Shown piece by piece: positions 26,616-35,840 of a stretch of 64,000 nt of DNA (the stretch's first letter is position 1; each line of letters opens with the position of its first letter). Position numbers and translations under genes: made by a program. The stretch is from Verrucomicrobiales bacterium (GTDB lineage: Bacteria; Verrucomicrobiota; Verrucomicrobiia; Verrucomicrobiales; DEV007), in assembly GCA_029213005.1 (NCBI GenBank), contig JARGPI010000034.1, positions 1 to 64,000 of the forward strand, read 5' to 3'. The notes under the pieces are model-generated. The model saw nothing but the letters and a program-made list of their open reading frames with translations. It was not told the origin of the DNA and ran no database searches.

Positions 26616-27641
26616 ATGAAAGCCATCGTAAAAGCAAAATCGGAGCAGGGGCTTTGGTTGGAGGATGTGCCCGAGCCGGAAGTCGGGCCGATGGATGTTC
26701 TGATCAAAATAAAGAAAACCTCGATCTGCGGCACCGATTTACATATCTGGAAGTGGGATAAATGGGCCCGCAAAACCATCCCGGTTCCGATGATAGTAGG
26801 GCATGAATTTTGCGGGGTGATCGAAAGAGTTGGCGACGGAGTCAAAGATTTTACGCCTTGCGAACTGGTCTCAGGGGAAGGACACATCGTCTGCGGACAT
26901 TGTCGGAACTGTCTCGCGGGCCGGCGTCATCTCTGCCCCAATACCAAAGGCGTCGGGGTGCAGCGACCGGGAGCGTTTGCGGAGTGGCTTTCGATTCCTT
27001 CGACTAACGTTTATAAGGTGGACTCGAAAATACCGGAGGAAATTATCTCTACTTTCGATCCACTCGGAAATGCCGTTCACACCGCACTGTCCTGGGATCT
27101 CACTGCCGAGGATATATTGATTACCGGGGCAGGGCCCATCGGTTGTATGGCGGCAAGCATCGCCCGCTTTGCCGGAGCCCGTCACGTCGTCGTGACGGAT
27201 GTGAATCCCTACCGGCTCGATCTCGCGAAAACGATGGGAGCAACCCGGGTGGTGAATGTCGCCAGCGAGTCATTGAAGGAGGTAAAAGCGGAACTCGATA
27301 TGAAAGAGGGGTTCGACGTGGCATTCGAGATGTCCGGTCACCCCAATGGAATGCATGATATTCTCGAGCATACCTCCAACGGTGCCCGCGTTTCTCTACT
27401 GGGTATTTTTCCCGAGAAATTCGCGATCGACTGGGATAAAGTGATTTTTAAAGGCCTGATATTGAAGGGCATTTACGGTCGGGAAATGTTCGAAACCTGG
27501 TATCGAATGACATCGATGATCCGTGCCGGACTCGATATTTCGCCGGTGATCACTCACCGGTTTCACTATTCAGAATTTCAGAAGGGGATCGATGCCATGA
27601 TTTCCGGCGAATCAGGTAAAGTGGTTCTGGATTGGAGCTAG
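26616..27641 (+). CDS. tdh: L-threonine 3-dehydrogenase
   Basis: 341 residues. Zinc-dependent medium-chain dehydrogenase that oxidises threonine to 2-amino-3-ketobutyrate with NAD. Visible sites: catalytic zinc ligands in TSICGTDLHIWKWD and GHEFCGV, structural zinc cysteines in CGHCRNCLAGRRHLC, the family block ARKTIPVPMIVGHEF, and the dinucleotide-binding ITGAGPIGCMAASIA. The C-terminal FKGLILKGIYGREMFETWY is diagnostic for Tdh. Co-transcribed with kbl. Confidence 0.97.
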   Translation: MKAIVKAKSEQGLWLEDVPEPEVGPMDVLIKIKKTSICGTDLHIWKWDKWARKTIPVPMIVGHEFCGVIERVGDGVKDFTPCELVSGEGHIVCGHCRNCLAGRRHLCPNTKGVGVQRPGAFAEWLSIPSTNVYKVDSKIPEEIISTFDPLGNAVHTALSWDLTAEDILITGAGPIGCMAASIARFAGARHVVVTDVNPYRLDLAKTMGATRVVNVASESLKEVKAELDMKEGFDVAFEMSGHPNGMHDILEHTSNGARVSLLGIFPEKFAIDWDKVIFKGLILKGIYGREMFETWYRMTSMIRAGLDISPVITHRFHYSEFQKGIDAMISGESGKVVLDWS

Positions 27642-27745
27642 CTCGAATGGCACATCGGGCAACGTCGAGAAATCCTGACGGATTCCTCTACTTATCGGCG
27701 TAAATCCGTGCCAGTGGAGCTAGCCCGATCAGGGAGGGGAATGAA

Positions 27746-30376
27746 TTGAATTTCGTCGGCGATTTGATACCAAAACGGATGCCGATTCGTTCCATTTTTT
27801 GTTGTCTTTGTTTCCTGATCAGTTCGTTACGGGCGGAACAGAAGATCGAGGCGGATATCCTTATCGCAGGAGCCACGGAGTCGGGGTGGGCTGCAGCGAT
27901 TCAGGCGGCGCGGCTCGGAGTCGAATCGATTGTTATTGTTCACGATGGCAAATGGTTCGGCGGTCAATACACCGAGCAAGCTCTGGCCTGCGTCGATGAA
28001 AATAAAGGAATGGACAAAGTGGGCTGGGGTGTTGACTGGCATCCGATGCGGAGATCGTTTCATCGCTCCGGTTTGTTTAAAGAGTTGATGGATGAAATCG
28101 AGGCGGTCAATACGGCAAAATATGGCTCGCCCATGCCGGGAAAACCGTTCCACGGGCCTTCGACCTTCCGTCCTGCAGAGGCAGAGGCGGTCTTTCGCAA
28201 AATGATTCAACCCTGGATCGATTCCGGACAGATTGAGGTATTTTGGGACCGCTACCCGGTCGAAACGATGATGAATGGGAATCGATTGAGTTCGGTGAAA
28301 TTTGCGCCGCTCGATAGTGATGTCCCTGATCTGGAAGTTAAAGCTCGGATCACGATCGATGCATCCGATTGGGGCGAAGTGATTCAACTTTCCGGTGCCG
28401 CCTACGAATGCGGTCCGGATCCCCGGAACCGCTACGGTGAAATCAGCGCTCCGGAGGAGGGGGCATTTCCGGAGAACGAAATGAACCCGATTACCTGGGC
28501 GATGATTGTCGCTGAATCGGAGGGGGAAACTCCGATCGCGAGACCGCCGCGCTTTGACGATCGGAATTATCCGAGAGCGACCCATTTCAGTCGGAGTCAA
28601 TTCGGGAATTTGAAGTGGGATATCAAAAATCCGGGCATGGGTTCCATCCTGCACTGGCCACCTGCGGGCGAGGCCTCGAAGCGGCAGTTATCCGTCTATT
28701 CGGTTCGCAGGATTGTAGACGGGTTCAGTAGTCTCGATGGTCACACTTCGATCCTTCTGAACTACATGAACGGGCAGGATTACCCTCTGGAGCGATTACC
28801 GGAGCCGGTTGTTGTGGCCCTCGAAAAAACGGAGCCGGGAGCCAGTCGAAAAAATATCGTGGAGATGACCCGGCAGCAACGCGAGATCGTTTTCAACGAC
28901 GCCAAAAAACATTCACTTGGCGTGCTCTACCATTTGCAGAACTTCGTTCACGATTCCGCTGAAGACCGGGTCAACAGCTTCCGGAATTTCCACCTCAGTT
29001 CGGAGTTTGGAACCGCAGACAACTTACCGCCGAAACCCTACATTCGGGAAAGTCTCCGGCTGAAAGCGATGTATATGATGCGCGAGCAGGATGCCCGAAA
29101 CCGCGACGGGGAAACCAAAACTTCGGCCCGGCCCCGCTTTGCTGAAGTGACATATCCGGACGGCCTGTTTGCCTGGCAATTCCACTACGATTTCCACCGC
29201 ACCGGGCGAACCTATTTGAAGTCTGAGGGCGAGTCGGGTCCATGGATTGATTATCACAAAACAAACCGCCATACCAAGTTCCTCAGTGATCGCAGCACCT
29301 TTCCGCTTCGCAGTCTGATTCCTGAATCCACGGACGGACTTCTCGGTGCCCAGGGGAATGTCGGCTACAGCAGTATCGTCAGTGCCGCAATCCGGTTGCA
29401 CGATCAGCGGGTTCATATCGGACAGGCCGCGGGAGCCACTGCCGCGATCGCCCTGCGGGAATCCGTCGAGCCCCGCGCGATGCCATACTCCCGCGATCAT
29501 CTCGAAGCGGTTCGTCACGCCCTGTGTGGCGCCGTGCCGGAAGCGGTGCCCCTTCTCCTGTTCGGATTTCGGGATCTACCTGCCGATCACGAGGGGTATG
29601 TTGCGATTAACCGGCTCGCCTCCCTCGGTATTTTGCCTGTCGAAAAACTGGCGGTCGATTTTCGTCCCGACGAAGAAGCTGATCCGGAGTGGATTGACAA
29701 AATTGTCACGAACAGCAAAAAAGACAGCCATCCTTTTGGTGACAAAAAATTTACACGAGCTGAATTTTGTCAGCTCTGGTGGAACTATGGTTTTGAAAAA
29801 ACGGCGGACTTTTCAGCGTTCGCGTTTCCGCGGGCTTCAGAAACCGATGCGGATGGTGACGGTATTCCGGACCGCGACGATGCCCTTCTCTTTACTTCCA
29901 ATGATCCGATTGTCTTCGAGGTGTTCCGTCCCGAATTGACGGAAGAGTCGGACGGCATCCCTCCGAAATCAAATACCCGCTTCATCAATTTTGAGGGAAA
30001 CGAATCTACCCGGAAACTGGATGGTGCGGGTGGTTACGGGTGGCGTAGGAGCCTGAGTAACAATCACCGAAAGCGGAATGCGATGTCGGGTCCGCGGGAT
30101 AGTTTTGTCTTCACCAGAGAAAGTGATGTGTGGGAGCTTCCCATAGAAAACGGAAGCCATCGGGTCACGATATGTGTAGGAGATTCAGGACACGAGCAAA
30201 GTGGTCAGTATGTGAAGGTGGAAGGTAAAGTTGCGGTGGACTATGTTAATACCAGTGCCGGTCAATTCTATGAAAAGACCGTTACCGTTGAGGTTAAGGA
30301 TGAAAAACTGACGGTGGAAGTAGGTTCCGGTAAATCGGGTTCCAATACTTGTCTGAACTGGATAGCCGTGGATTAA
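27746..30376 (+). CDS. Secreted FAD-dependent oxidoreductase with calcium-loop and lectin-like C-terminal domain
   Basis: 876 residues. A TTG start at 27746 is supported by AGGGAGGGG about seven bases upstream; ATG 27779 would leave the signal peptide intact and is the alternative (an ATG at 27741 stops at once). After the signal peptide (FCCLCFLISSLRA) comes a FAD-binding start ADILIAGATESGWAAAIQAARLG and FGGQYTEQA, typical of the FAD_oxidored (PF12831) family of PVC bacteria. The FAD C-terminal motif is in GNVGYSSIVSAAIRLHDQRVHIGQAAGATAA. Near residue 700 there is a type-3-repeat-like loop DADGDGIPDRDDA. The last about 130 residues look like a carbohydrate-binding or malectin-like beta-sandwich (KTVTVEVKDEKLTVEVGSG). 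Probably exported and acting on carbohydrates; substrate unknown. Confidence 0.82.
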   Translation: MNFVGDLIPKRMPIRSIFCCLCFLISSLRAEQKIEADILIAGATESGWAAAIQAARLGVESIVIVHDGKWFGGQYTEQALACVDENKGMDKVGWGVDWHPMRRSFHRSGLFKELMDEIEAVNTAKYGSPMPGKPFHGPSTFRPAEAEAVFRKMIQPWIDSGQIEVFWDRYPVETMMNGNRLSSVKFAPLDSDVPDLEVKARITIDASDWGEVIQLSGAAYECGPDPRNRYGEISAPEEGAFPENEMNPITWAMIVAESEGETPIARPPRFDDRNYPRATHFSRSQFGNLKWDIKNPGMGSILHWPPAGEASKRQLSVYSVRRIVDGFSSLDGHTSILLNYMNGQDYPLERLPEPVVVALEKTEPGASRKNIVEMTRQQREIVFNDAKKHSLGVLYHLQNFVHDSAEDRVNSFRNFHLSSEFGTADNLPPKPYIRESLRLKAMYMMREQDARNRDGETKTSARPRFAEVTYPDGLFAWQFHYDFHRTGRTYLKSEGESGPWIDYHKTNRHTKFLSDRSTFPLRSLIPESTDGLLGAQGNVGYSSIVSAAIRLHDQRVHIGQAAGATAAIALRESVEPRAMPYSRDHLEAVRHALCGAVPEAVPLLLFGFRDLPADHEGYVAINRLASLGILPVEKLAVDFRPDEEADPEWIDKIVTNSKKDSHPFGDKKFTRAEFCQLWWNYGFEKTADFSAFAFPRASETDADGDGIPDRDDALLFTSNDPIVFEVFRPELTEESDGIPPKSNTRFINFEGNESTRKLDGAGGYGWRRSLSNNHRKRNAMSGPRDSFVFTRESDVWELPIENGSHRVTICVGDSGHEQSGQYVKVEGKVAVDYVNTSAGQFYEKTVTVEVKDEKLTVEVGSGKSGSNTCLNWIAVD

Positions 30377-30416
30377 GCGACTGAAAATTCCTCTTCCAAT
30401 TTGTCTATCATGATTC

Positions 30417-31331
30417 ATGATAGCGACCATGAACGAAGACGAGTTTTTTCGCCGATTTCGGGAACAGTATCAGGACAACTTCGATGAGGAAATAGAGCTG
30501 AGTCTCGGTGACTGGGCTGAGGAAAATCAGTCTGATGAAAATCAGGGCGGAGACGTGGCTGAATTCCGGAGAATTTATTTCCGGGAACTGCATCGGCTCC
30601 AGGTCGAGCTGGTGAAGCTACAGGACTGGGTGGTGGCATCGGGCGAGAAAATTGTGGTTTTATTTGAGGGAAGAGATTCCGCTGGAAAAGGCGGCGCAAT
30701 CAACCGGATCTCCCAACGCCTCAACCCGCGGGTTTGCCGGGTGGTGGCATTGCCCGCTCCGAGTGACCGGGAGAAAACGCAGTGGTATTTTCAGCGTTAC
30801 GTTTCCCACTTGCCGGCCGCCGGAGAGATCGTTCTTTTTGATCGCAGTTGGTACAATCGCGCCGGTGTGGAAAAGGTGATGGGATTCTGCACGGACGAAG
30901 AGTACAAGGAATTTTTCCGGTCTGTTCCTGAATTTGAAAGAATGCTGGTTCGTTCCGGCATTCGTCTGTTCAAGTATTGGTTTTCGATCCATGACGATGA
31001 GCAGAAGTTTCGCTTCGCCGCCCGGATGTATGATCCTTTAAAAAGGTGGAAATTGAGTCCGATGGATCTCGAATCGCGTCGTCGTTGGGAAGATTATACC
31101 AAAGCGAAAGAGGTCATGCTCGAAAAGACCAATATCGAGGACGCTCCCTGGTGGGTGGTGCCCGGCGATAATAAAAAGAAGGCCCGGTTGAACTGCATCA
31201 ATCATTTCCTGAGCCAGATCCCTTATCAGGAAGTGGAGCAGGAAGACGTCGAGCTTCCGGAGCGGAAACATTATCCGGACTATCACCGGAATCCGGTCCC
31301 CGAGTCGATGGTGGTTCCTCAGAAGTATTAA
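30417..31331 (+). CDS. ppk2: Polyphosphate kinase 2 family protein
   Basis: 304 residues. PPK2 enzymes move phosphate between polyphosphate and nucleotides (NDP or NMP). Walker A is GRDSAGKGG (85-93), the lid-region arginine is in APSDREKTQWYFQRY, Walker B is FDRSWYNRAGVE (D142), and the WKLSPMDLESRRRWEDYTKAKEVM and APWWVVPGDNKKKARLNCINH blocks are conserved. Single-domain length and sequence fit class I (NDP kinase direction). Start could be ATG 30417 or ATG 30429. Transcribed with the following intergenic stem-loops and the DUF1328 gene in the same direction. Confidence 0.93.
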   Translation: MIATMNEDEFFRRFREQYQDNFDEEIELSLGDWAEENQSDENQGGDVAEFRRIYFRELHRLQVELVKLQDWVVASGEKIVVLFEGRDSAGKGGAINRISQRLNPRVCRVVALPAPSDREKTQWYFQRYVSHLPAAGEIVLFDRSWYNRAGVEKVMGFCTDEEYKEFFRSVPEFERMLVRSGIRLFKYWFSIHDDEQKFRFAARMYDPLKRWKLSPMDLESRRRWEDYTKAKEVMLEKTNIEDAPWWVVPGDNKKKARLNCINHFLSQIPYQEVEQEDVELPERKHYPDYHRNPVPESMVVPQKY

Positions 31332-31452
31332 GAGGGATCATCGTAGTGTGCACAATAAATGCGGCACCATTGCCTTTTGCACGGATTGATTAGTCGATCC
31401 GGGTGAAAGGTATCGGTAGTTCGACTGAATTCCCTGATTTGATCGGGACTGC

Positions 31453-31540
31453 GGCGCGCGCTGGCTACGCGCAGGATGATGGCACAGGTCGTGCCCTATA
31501 GATCGGCAACCGGCCGCCCAATCAGGGTGACCGATCTATA
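31453..31540 (+). other. Three consecutive stem-loops upstream of the DUF1328 gene
   Basis: GCGCG/CGCGC (about 31453-31472), GGCAC/GTGCC (31481-31495) and a longer TATAGATCGG/CCGATCTATA pair (31497-31506 with 31531-31540) lie in a row, ending 19 bases before the ATG of the small membrane protein gene. They could be a structured leader or the 3' end of the ppk2 transcript; no T-run follows the last stem. Confidence 0.45.
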
Positions 31541-31559
31541 AAAACAAAACTATTACATT

Positions 31560-31718
31560 ATGATTCGTATTGCCGTCATCCTTTTCATCGTTGCCCTAAT
31601 CGCCGGAGCGCTGGGTCTCAGTGGCGTGATGAGCGCTGCAGCCAACATTGCCTATGTATTGGCTGCCATCGCTATCATCCTATTTATCATCGGCGCTATT
31701 ACCGGCCGGAAGGTCTAG
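31560..31718 (+). CDS. DUF1328 small membrane protein (YtjA family)
   Basis: 52 residues: MIRIAVILFIVALIAGALGL, then SGVMSAAANIAYVLAAIAII, then LFIIGAITGRKV. The AL(I/L)AGxLG start, the two hydrophobic helices and the terminal GRKV are the DUF1328/YtjA pattern. Family function is unknown; relatives respond to stress in several Proteobacteria. It is preceded by three stem-loops and ends 12 bases from the convergent pheT stop. Confidence 0.85.
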   Translation: MIRIAVILFIVALIAGALGLSGVMSAAANIAYVLAAIAIILFIIGAITGRKV

Positions 31719-31730
31719 TCGGTAGTTGGT

Positions 31731-34127
31731 TTACCGGAACTCTACAGGAAGATCTTTCTGTAGAGTTTTCAGTAGCTTATCGTGAGCCTGCTCCACTTCC
31801 GCACTTTCCAGGGTGCGGGTCGGGCAGCGATAAAGTAGCGACCAGGCAACTGACTTTTTGTCAGCATCCAGTTTTTCACCGGTCTCATCGCGGAAGACAT
31901 CGAAGAGATTTGCTTCGATAAGAAGCGGCTCCTGATAGTTGGCGAAGAAGCTGGCGATCGACTCGTTTGGAAGATCGTTGGGAACTACCATCGCAATGTC
32001 CCGGGAGCTTCCGGGGAATTTGGGTAGTTCTTCGAAAACGACGGGCTCGCTCAATGCGGCGGCGAGCTTTTTGAGATTCAACTCGGCCACTGCGATCGGC
32101 GTTTCGATATCGAGGTCCCGTCCTCTTGAAGGAGGTAGGTATCCGGCGATACCGAGTTTAGCAGATTTCTTCCCTCTCCCTAACTCGACGCTACAAGCTC
32201 CGAGAAGCCGGTCATCTTCGAGCGGCACGAAAGTGAGCTGAGAACCTTTGGCCCCCATAATGGCGGTCAGCGCGGTGCGCAGATCGTGGATGTCGAGGTT
32301 TGCCGGTTTGGCGTCGGCCCAACTTGGCTGGTTTCGGGCTCCGGTCATGAGAACCGCGAGGTGCTCGTTCTCGACGCTGTCACCCTTTTTCGTTTTGGTG
32401 AAAACTTTCCCGATTTCGAAAAGCCGCAGATTCGGATTCCCGAAACGTAAGTTCCTTCCCGCTGATGCCAACAGTCCGGGAACCAGTCCGGGACGGAGGT
32501 AGTCCTGCTCATCGTTGAGCGGATGCTTGAGACGGATCGGCTCCATACCGCGATGGTTGGTGGCGCGGTCGTCGTCAAGATTCTCACCGGACATCAATTT
32601 CAAGTTTCTCGTTTCGAAGAAACCGATCGCACTCAGGGTAGTCTGGATTTTGCGGTTAAAATCGTAGGAGTGGTCCGCTTTGGATGACTCCACAAACCGG
32701 GCGATATTTTTCGACGGAACGTTGTCGAGCCCATAGACCCGGGCCACTTCCTCGACCAGATCGACGGGACGCAGCAAGTCGCCTCCGCGGTAGCTTGGCA
32801 CTTCCCAGCCTTTCTTCGAGGGATGGATCCCCAGTGATGTCAGGATCTCCTCGACTTTCTCATCCGGGATGTCGGTTCCGATCACTTTTCGGCAGAATTC
32901 GCCCTTCATCTTGATCGGTTTTGGCAGAGCGGGCAGTTTTCCGCATTCGACCAATTCCTCGCCGGCTTTTCCGCCGGCGAGTTCGAGAATCAATTTCACG
33001 GCGAGATCAGACGCGCCTTTGACCTGTTGGGGGTCAACGCCCCGTTCGAACCGGTAGCTGGAATCGGAACGGATGCCGGAAGTGCGCGACGTCCGGCGAA
33101 CATCTGCGGGAACGAAGTAGGCGGATTCCAAGAGGATATCGGTAGTGGTTTCGGTGACACCGGAATCTTCACCGCCCATCACACCACCCACAGCGACCGC
33201 TTTCTTCGAATCGGCTATGACCATATCATCTGCTGAGAGTTGATAGGTTTCACCATCGAGCGCTTTGAATTCCTCACCTGCGGTGGCCTGGCGCACTGTG
33301 ATGCCACCATCCAGTTTTGCGAGGTCGAAAGCGTGGAGCGGTTGCCCCATTTCCATCAATACATAGTTAGTGATATCCACTACATTATTGATGGGGCGGA
33401 GACCGATCGAAACGAGTTTCTCCTTCAACCAGGAAGGGGACTCTTTTACCTCGATTCCACGAATCCAGCGCCCGGTGTAGTAAGGGCAACTTTCTGATTC
33501 GATTGTGATCTCGTCCTTTTTCGCTTTTCGGGTCGGGGTCTCCGAATTTGCGTGGTCCCGCACCCCTTTTAGCTTTTTACCGACCAGGGCGGCCAGTTCC
33601 CGGGCTGTGCCGAGATGGCTCAGGCAGTCGGGACGGTTCGGGGTGATCTCCAATACCAAAACGGCTGGATACACTTCAGTGATTGCTGTTCCGGGCTCTA
33701 GTTCTTTGGGAAGAATCAAGAGGCCGTCGCTTTCGTCTTCGAGACCGATTTCGGATGCGCCACACATCATTCCGAGGGAATCGAAGCCTTTGAGCTTACC
33801 GTTTTTGATCTCGAAATGTCCGCCTTTACCGTCGTCCAGTTTACAGCCGGGCAAAGCGAGCGGCACCTTGTCCCCGACCTTGTAATTCTGGGCTCCGCAG
33901 ACGATCTGGCGGTTTTTGCCGGAACCGTCGTTAACCTGACAAACCGCGAGTTTGTCGGTTTGAGGTATTTTTTCCGCTGAGAGGATTTCAGCAACAACGA
34001 CTTTGTCCGGAAGGTTCGTGATCTCTTCGACTTCGATCCCGGCGAAGGTGAGAAGCTCGTCGAGTTGCTCCATCGAGTAGTCGCTGAAATCAACGTGGTC
34101 GCTGAGCCATTTTAATGAAACTTTCAT
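31731..34127 (-). CDS. pheT: Phenylalanine--tRNA ligase beta subunit
   Basis: 798 residues, full length with all family regions: the tRNA-binding (EMAP-like) domain at about 40-150, the B3/B4 editing region with GVMGGEDSGVTETTTDILLE in part, the B5 domain, catalytic-core-like segment, and the C-terminal ferredoxin-fold anticodon-binding domain (KFPGSSRDIAMVVPNDLP, LFDVFRDE). Forms the alpha2beta2 enzyme with PheS. It is separated from pheS by a 600-base stretch holding a GxxExxY gene between direct repeats, so the usual pheS-pheT coupling is broken. Confidence 0.97.
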   Translation of the reverse strand: MKVSLKWLSDHVDFSDYSMEQLDELLTFAGIEVEEITNLPDKVVVAEILSAEKIPQTDKLAVCQVNDGSGKNRQIVCGAQNYKVGDKVPLALPGCKLDDGKGGHFEIKNGKLKGFDSLGMMCGASEIGLEDESDGLLILPKELEPGTAITEVYPAVLVLEITPNRPDCLSHLGTARELAALVGKKLKGVRDHANSETPTRKAKKDEITIESESCPYYTGRWIRGIEVKESPSWLKEKLVSIGLRPINNVVDITNYVLMEMGQPLHAFDLAKLDGGITVRQATAGEEFKALDGETYQLSADDMVIADSKKAVAVGGVMGGEDSGVTETTTDILLESAYFVPADVRRTSRTSGIRSDSSYRFERGVDPQQVKGASDLAVKLILELAGGKAGEELVECGKLPALPKPIKMKGEFCRKVIGTDIPDEKVEEILTSLGIHPSKKGWEVPSYRGGDLLRPVDLVEEVARVYGLDNVPSKNIARFVESSKADHSYDFNRKIQTTLSAIGFFETRNLKLMSGENLDDDRATNHRGMEPIRLKHPLNDEQDYLRPGLVPGLLASAGRNLRFGNPNLRLFEIGKVFTKTKKGDSVENEHLAVLMTGARNQPSWADAKPANLDIHDLRTALTAIMGAKGSQLTFVPLEDDRLLGACSVELGRGKKSAKLGIAGYLPPSRGRDLDIETPIAVAELNLKKLAAALSEPVVFEELPKFPGSSRDIAMVVPNDLPNESIASFFANYQEPLLIEANLFDVFRDETGEKLDADKKSVAWSLLYRCPTRTLESAEVEQAHDKLLKTLQKDLPVEFR

Positions 34128-34148
34128 AGTTGGATGTGTAGAAAATTG

Positions 34149-34170
34149 TTAACGCGAATGTAAAAGAATG
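34149..34170. repeat. Right-hand direct repeat of the GxxExxY unit (copy A)
   Basis: TTAACGCGAATGTAAAAGAATG (spelled over two parts: TTAACGCGAATG then TAAAAGAATG) occurs here and, identically, at 34692-34713. Similarity continues for about 20 further bases (CCGCrrAT-ACGCGAAT). It lies 21 bases upstream of the pheT start. Confidence 0.8.
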
Positions 34171-34273
34171 ACCGCAGATGACGCGAATCGTGATGAAGCC
34201 TTATTTGAATCGGGTTTCGGTAGGTTGAGTTGATTTGGTTTCATGGTTTCATCTATCTGGAAAATTCGTGATA

Positions 34274-34301
34274 TTCGCGTTCATTCTTTTCATTCGCGTT
34301 G
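34274..34301. repeat. Inverted, shortened copy of the GxxExxY-unit repeat (copy C)
   Basis: ATTCGCG then TTCATTCTTTTCATTCGCG is the reverse complement of the core of copies A and B (ACGCGAATGxAAAAGAATG) plus a second ACGCGAAT. It abuts the 3' end of the GxxExxY gene. Confidence 0.65.
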
Positions 34302-34306
34302 AAGAA

Positions 34307-34678
34307 CTAGCGCTGTTCACGCACGACTCGTTTCCAATCGAGTTTTGGATTTTTGAAATTGATCACCAGACCAACTTCCAATTTAGCAATTCGTAAGTAG
34401 TTTAGCATTTGGGCGATTTCGTTATCGCCAATTTTGTCGATCGCTTTCGCTTCGACCAAGAAAGAGGAATCTATCGTAACATCGGGGATGCAATCGCCCA
34501 CGATCTGGTTGTGAAAATAGATTGGGTAGGCTTTTTGAGGCTGCACCTGGAATCCTTTTTCTTTCAATGCGATTACCAAAGCGTTTTCGTATGGCTTTTC
34601 TCTTAATCCGGGGCCGACTTCATTATGGACTTCCATGGCTGCTCCGATCACGGCGTAGCTTTGGTCGTTGAATTCCAT
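34307..34678 (-). CDS. GxxExxY protein (PD-(D/E)XK nuclease superfamily)
   Basis: 123 residues from ATG 34678 (the frame opens at 34738 but the family starts here). The name-giving G-x2-E-x2-Y is GLREKPY; the PD-(D/E)XK core is IPDVTID followed by FLVEAKA. QMLNYLRIAKLEVGLVINF is the conserved C-terminal strand-helix region. Function is unproven; members are often multicopy and lie inside short repeat arrays. Here the gene with its direct repeats sits between pheS and pheT, with repeat B running into the pheS stop codon. The pattern suggests past insertion as a unit. Confidence 0.88.
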   Translation of the reverse strand: MEFNDQSYAVIGAAMEVHNEVGPGLREKPYENALVIALKEKGFQVQPQKAYPIYFHNQIVGDCIPDVTIDSSFLVEAKAIDKIGDNEIAQMLNYLRIAKLEVGLVINFKNPKLDWKRVVREQR

Positions 34679-34691
34679 GATGAATATTGAT

Positions 34692-34713
34692 TTAACGCGA
34701 ATGTAAAAGAATG
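34692..34713. repeat. Left-hand direct repeat of the GxxExxY unit (copy B)
   Basis: 22 bases identical to 34149-34170. The wider similar region (34689-34735) covers the last bases of pheS: its ACGCGAATCA end overlaps the pheS stop codon at 34731-34733. Confidence 0.8.
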
Positions 34714-34730
34714 GCCGCGAATTACGCGAA

Positions 34731-35747
34731 TCAAGCAAACTGGCTCAAAAAGCGGACGTCGTTATCAATGAGGTGGCGAATGTCGAAGATCTGGTATTTG
34801 ATCATTGCGAGTCTTTCGATTCCCATCCCGAAGGCGAAACCGCTGATTTCCTCGGGGTTGTAGGCGGGCTTTTTGCGCTTGCCGTCGACTTCGAGAAAGA
34901 CGTTGGGATCGACGATCCCGCAGCCGGCGATTTCGATCCATTTGTCGGACTTGCCTTTGACTTGCAACTTCAAATCCACCTCAAAGCTGGGTTCGGTGAA
35001 AGGGAAGAAATGCGGACGGAAGCGCACGTCGGTCGTGGGGCCGAACATTTCGTGGAAAAAGTGCTCCAGGGTGCCTTTCAGATCGGCGAGAGTCACATCG
35101 GTATCGACATAAAGTCCTTCGAGCTGAGTGAACACGGGAAGGTGAGTCGCATCGATCTCGTCGCGGCGGAAGGCGCTTCCGGGGGCGATAATGCGGATCG
35201 GTGGCGGGTTTTTCAGCATGGTCTGGATCTGCACGGAGGAGGTGTGGGTCCTCAGCAGTTTGCCGTCTTCAAAGTAAAAGGTGTCGGACTCATTACGGGC
35301 CGGATGTTCTTCAGGCGTGTTGAGCGCATCGAAACAGTGCCACGGCGTTTCGATCTCGGGGCCGTCAGCGAGGGAAAAGCCGATCCGGCGCAGGATAGTG
35401 ATCGCTTCGTGCTGGACCTGAGTGAGCGGGTGCAGTCCTCCCTGTGGTATGGGGCGGCCCGGCAGGGTGACGTCGATCGAGTCAAACTGCTTCGCGTCGC
35501 GAGCGGCGATCATTTCGGCGTTTTTGGCTTCCAGTGCAGCGGTGATCGCGGTGCGGACTTCGTTTAATTTCTGGCCGACGGCGGGTTTCTCCTCTTTGGG
35601 AACATTCCGCATTCCGGCGCTGGCAGCGGTGAGGCGTCCTTTTTTGCCGAGAAATCCGACTCGCTGTTCTTCGAGCGAGGTTTCGTTGTCGATGGTTGCG
35701 ATCGCCGCGAGGGCGTCCTGCTGAATTTGCTCTAGATCTTTAATCAT
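34731..35747 (-). CDS. pheS: Phenylalanine--tRNA ligase alpha subunit
   Basis: 338 residues from ATG 35747 (MIKDLEQIQQDAL), the normal family start; the frame is open upstream through the palindrome array and encodes nothing protein-like. Class II synthetase motifs: GGLHPLTQVQHEAITIL, the Phe-site FDALNTPEEHPARNESDTFY region, LRTHTSSVQIQTM (motif 2 neighbourhood), FRPHFFPFTEPSFEVDL and the terminal GMGIERLAMIKYQIFDIRH (motif 3). N-terminal coiled coil for tRNA binding at about 1-90. Follows rplT after a strong terminator and three phased palindromes. Confidence 0.97.
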   Translation of the reverse strand: MIKDLEQIQQDALAAIATIDNETSLEEQRVGFLGKKGRLTAASAGMRNVPKEEKPAVGQKLNEVRTAITAALEAKNAEMIAARDAKQFDSIDVTLPGRPIPQGGLHPLTQVQHEAITILRRIGFSLADGPEIETPWHCFDALNTPEEHPARNESDTFYFEDGKLLRTHTSSVQIQTMLKNPPPIRIIAPGSAFRRDEIDATHLPVFTQLEGLYVDTDVTLADLKGTLEHFFHEMFGPTTDVRFRPHFFPFTEPSFEVDLKLQVKGKSDKWIEIAGCGIVDPNVFLEVDGKRKKPAYNPEEISGFAFGMGIERLAMIKYQIFDIRHLIDNDVRFLSQFA

Positions 35748-35840
35748 GAGATCGGTTGTTTGGAAAAAATTGGTAAGTTCGGAGAGGTCTGCATTCTGTC
35801 GAGTGACAGGAAAGTTGGGAATGCGGTGCGGAAGGCTGAT

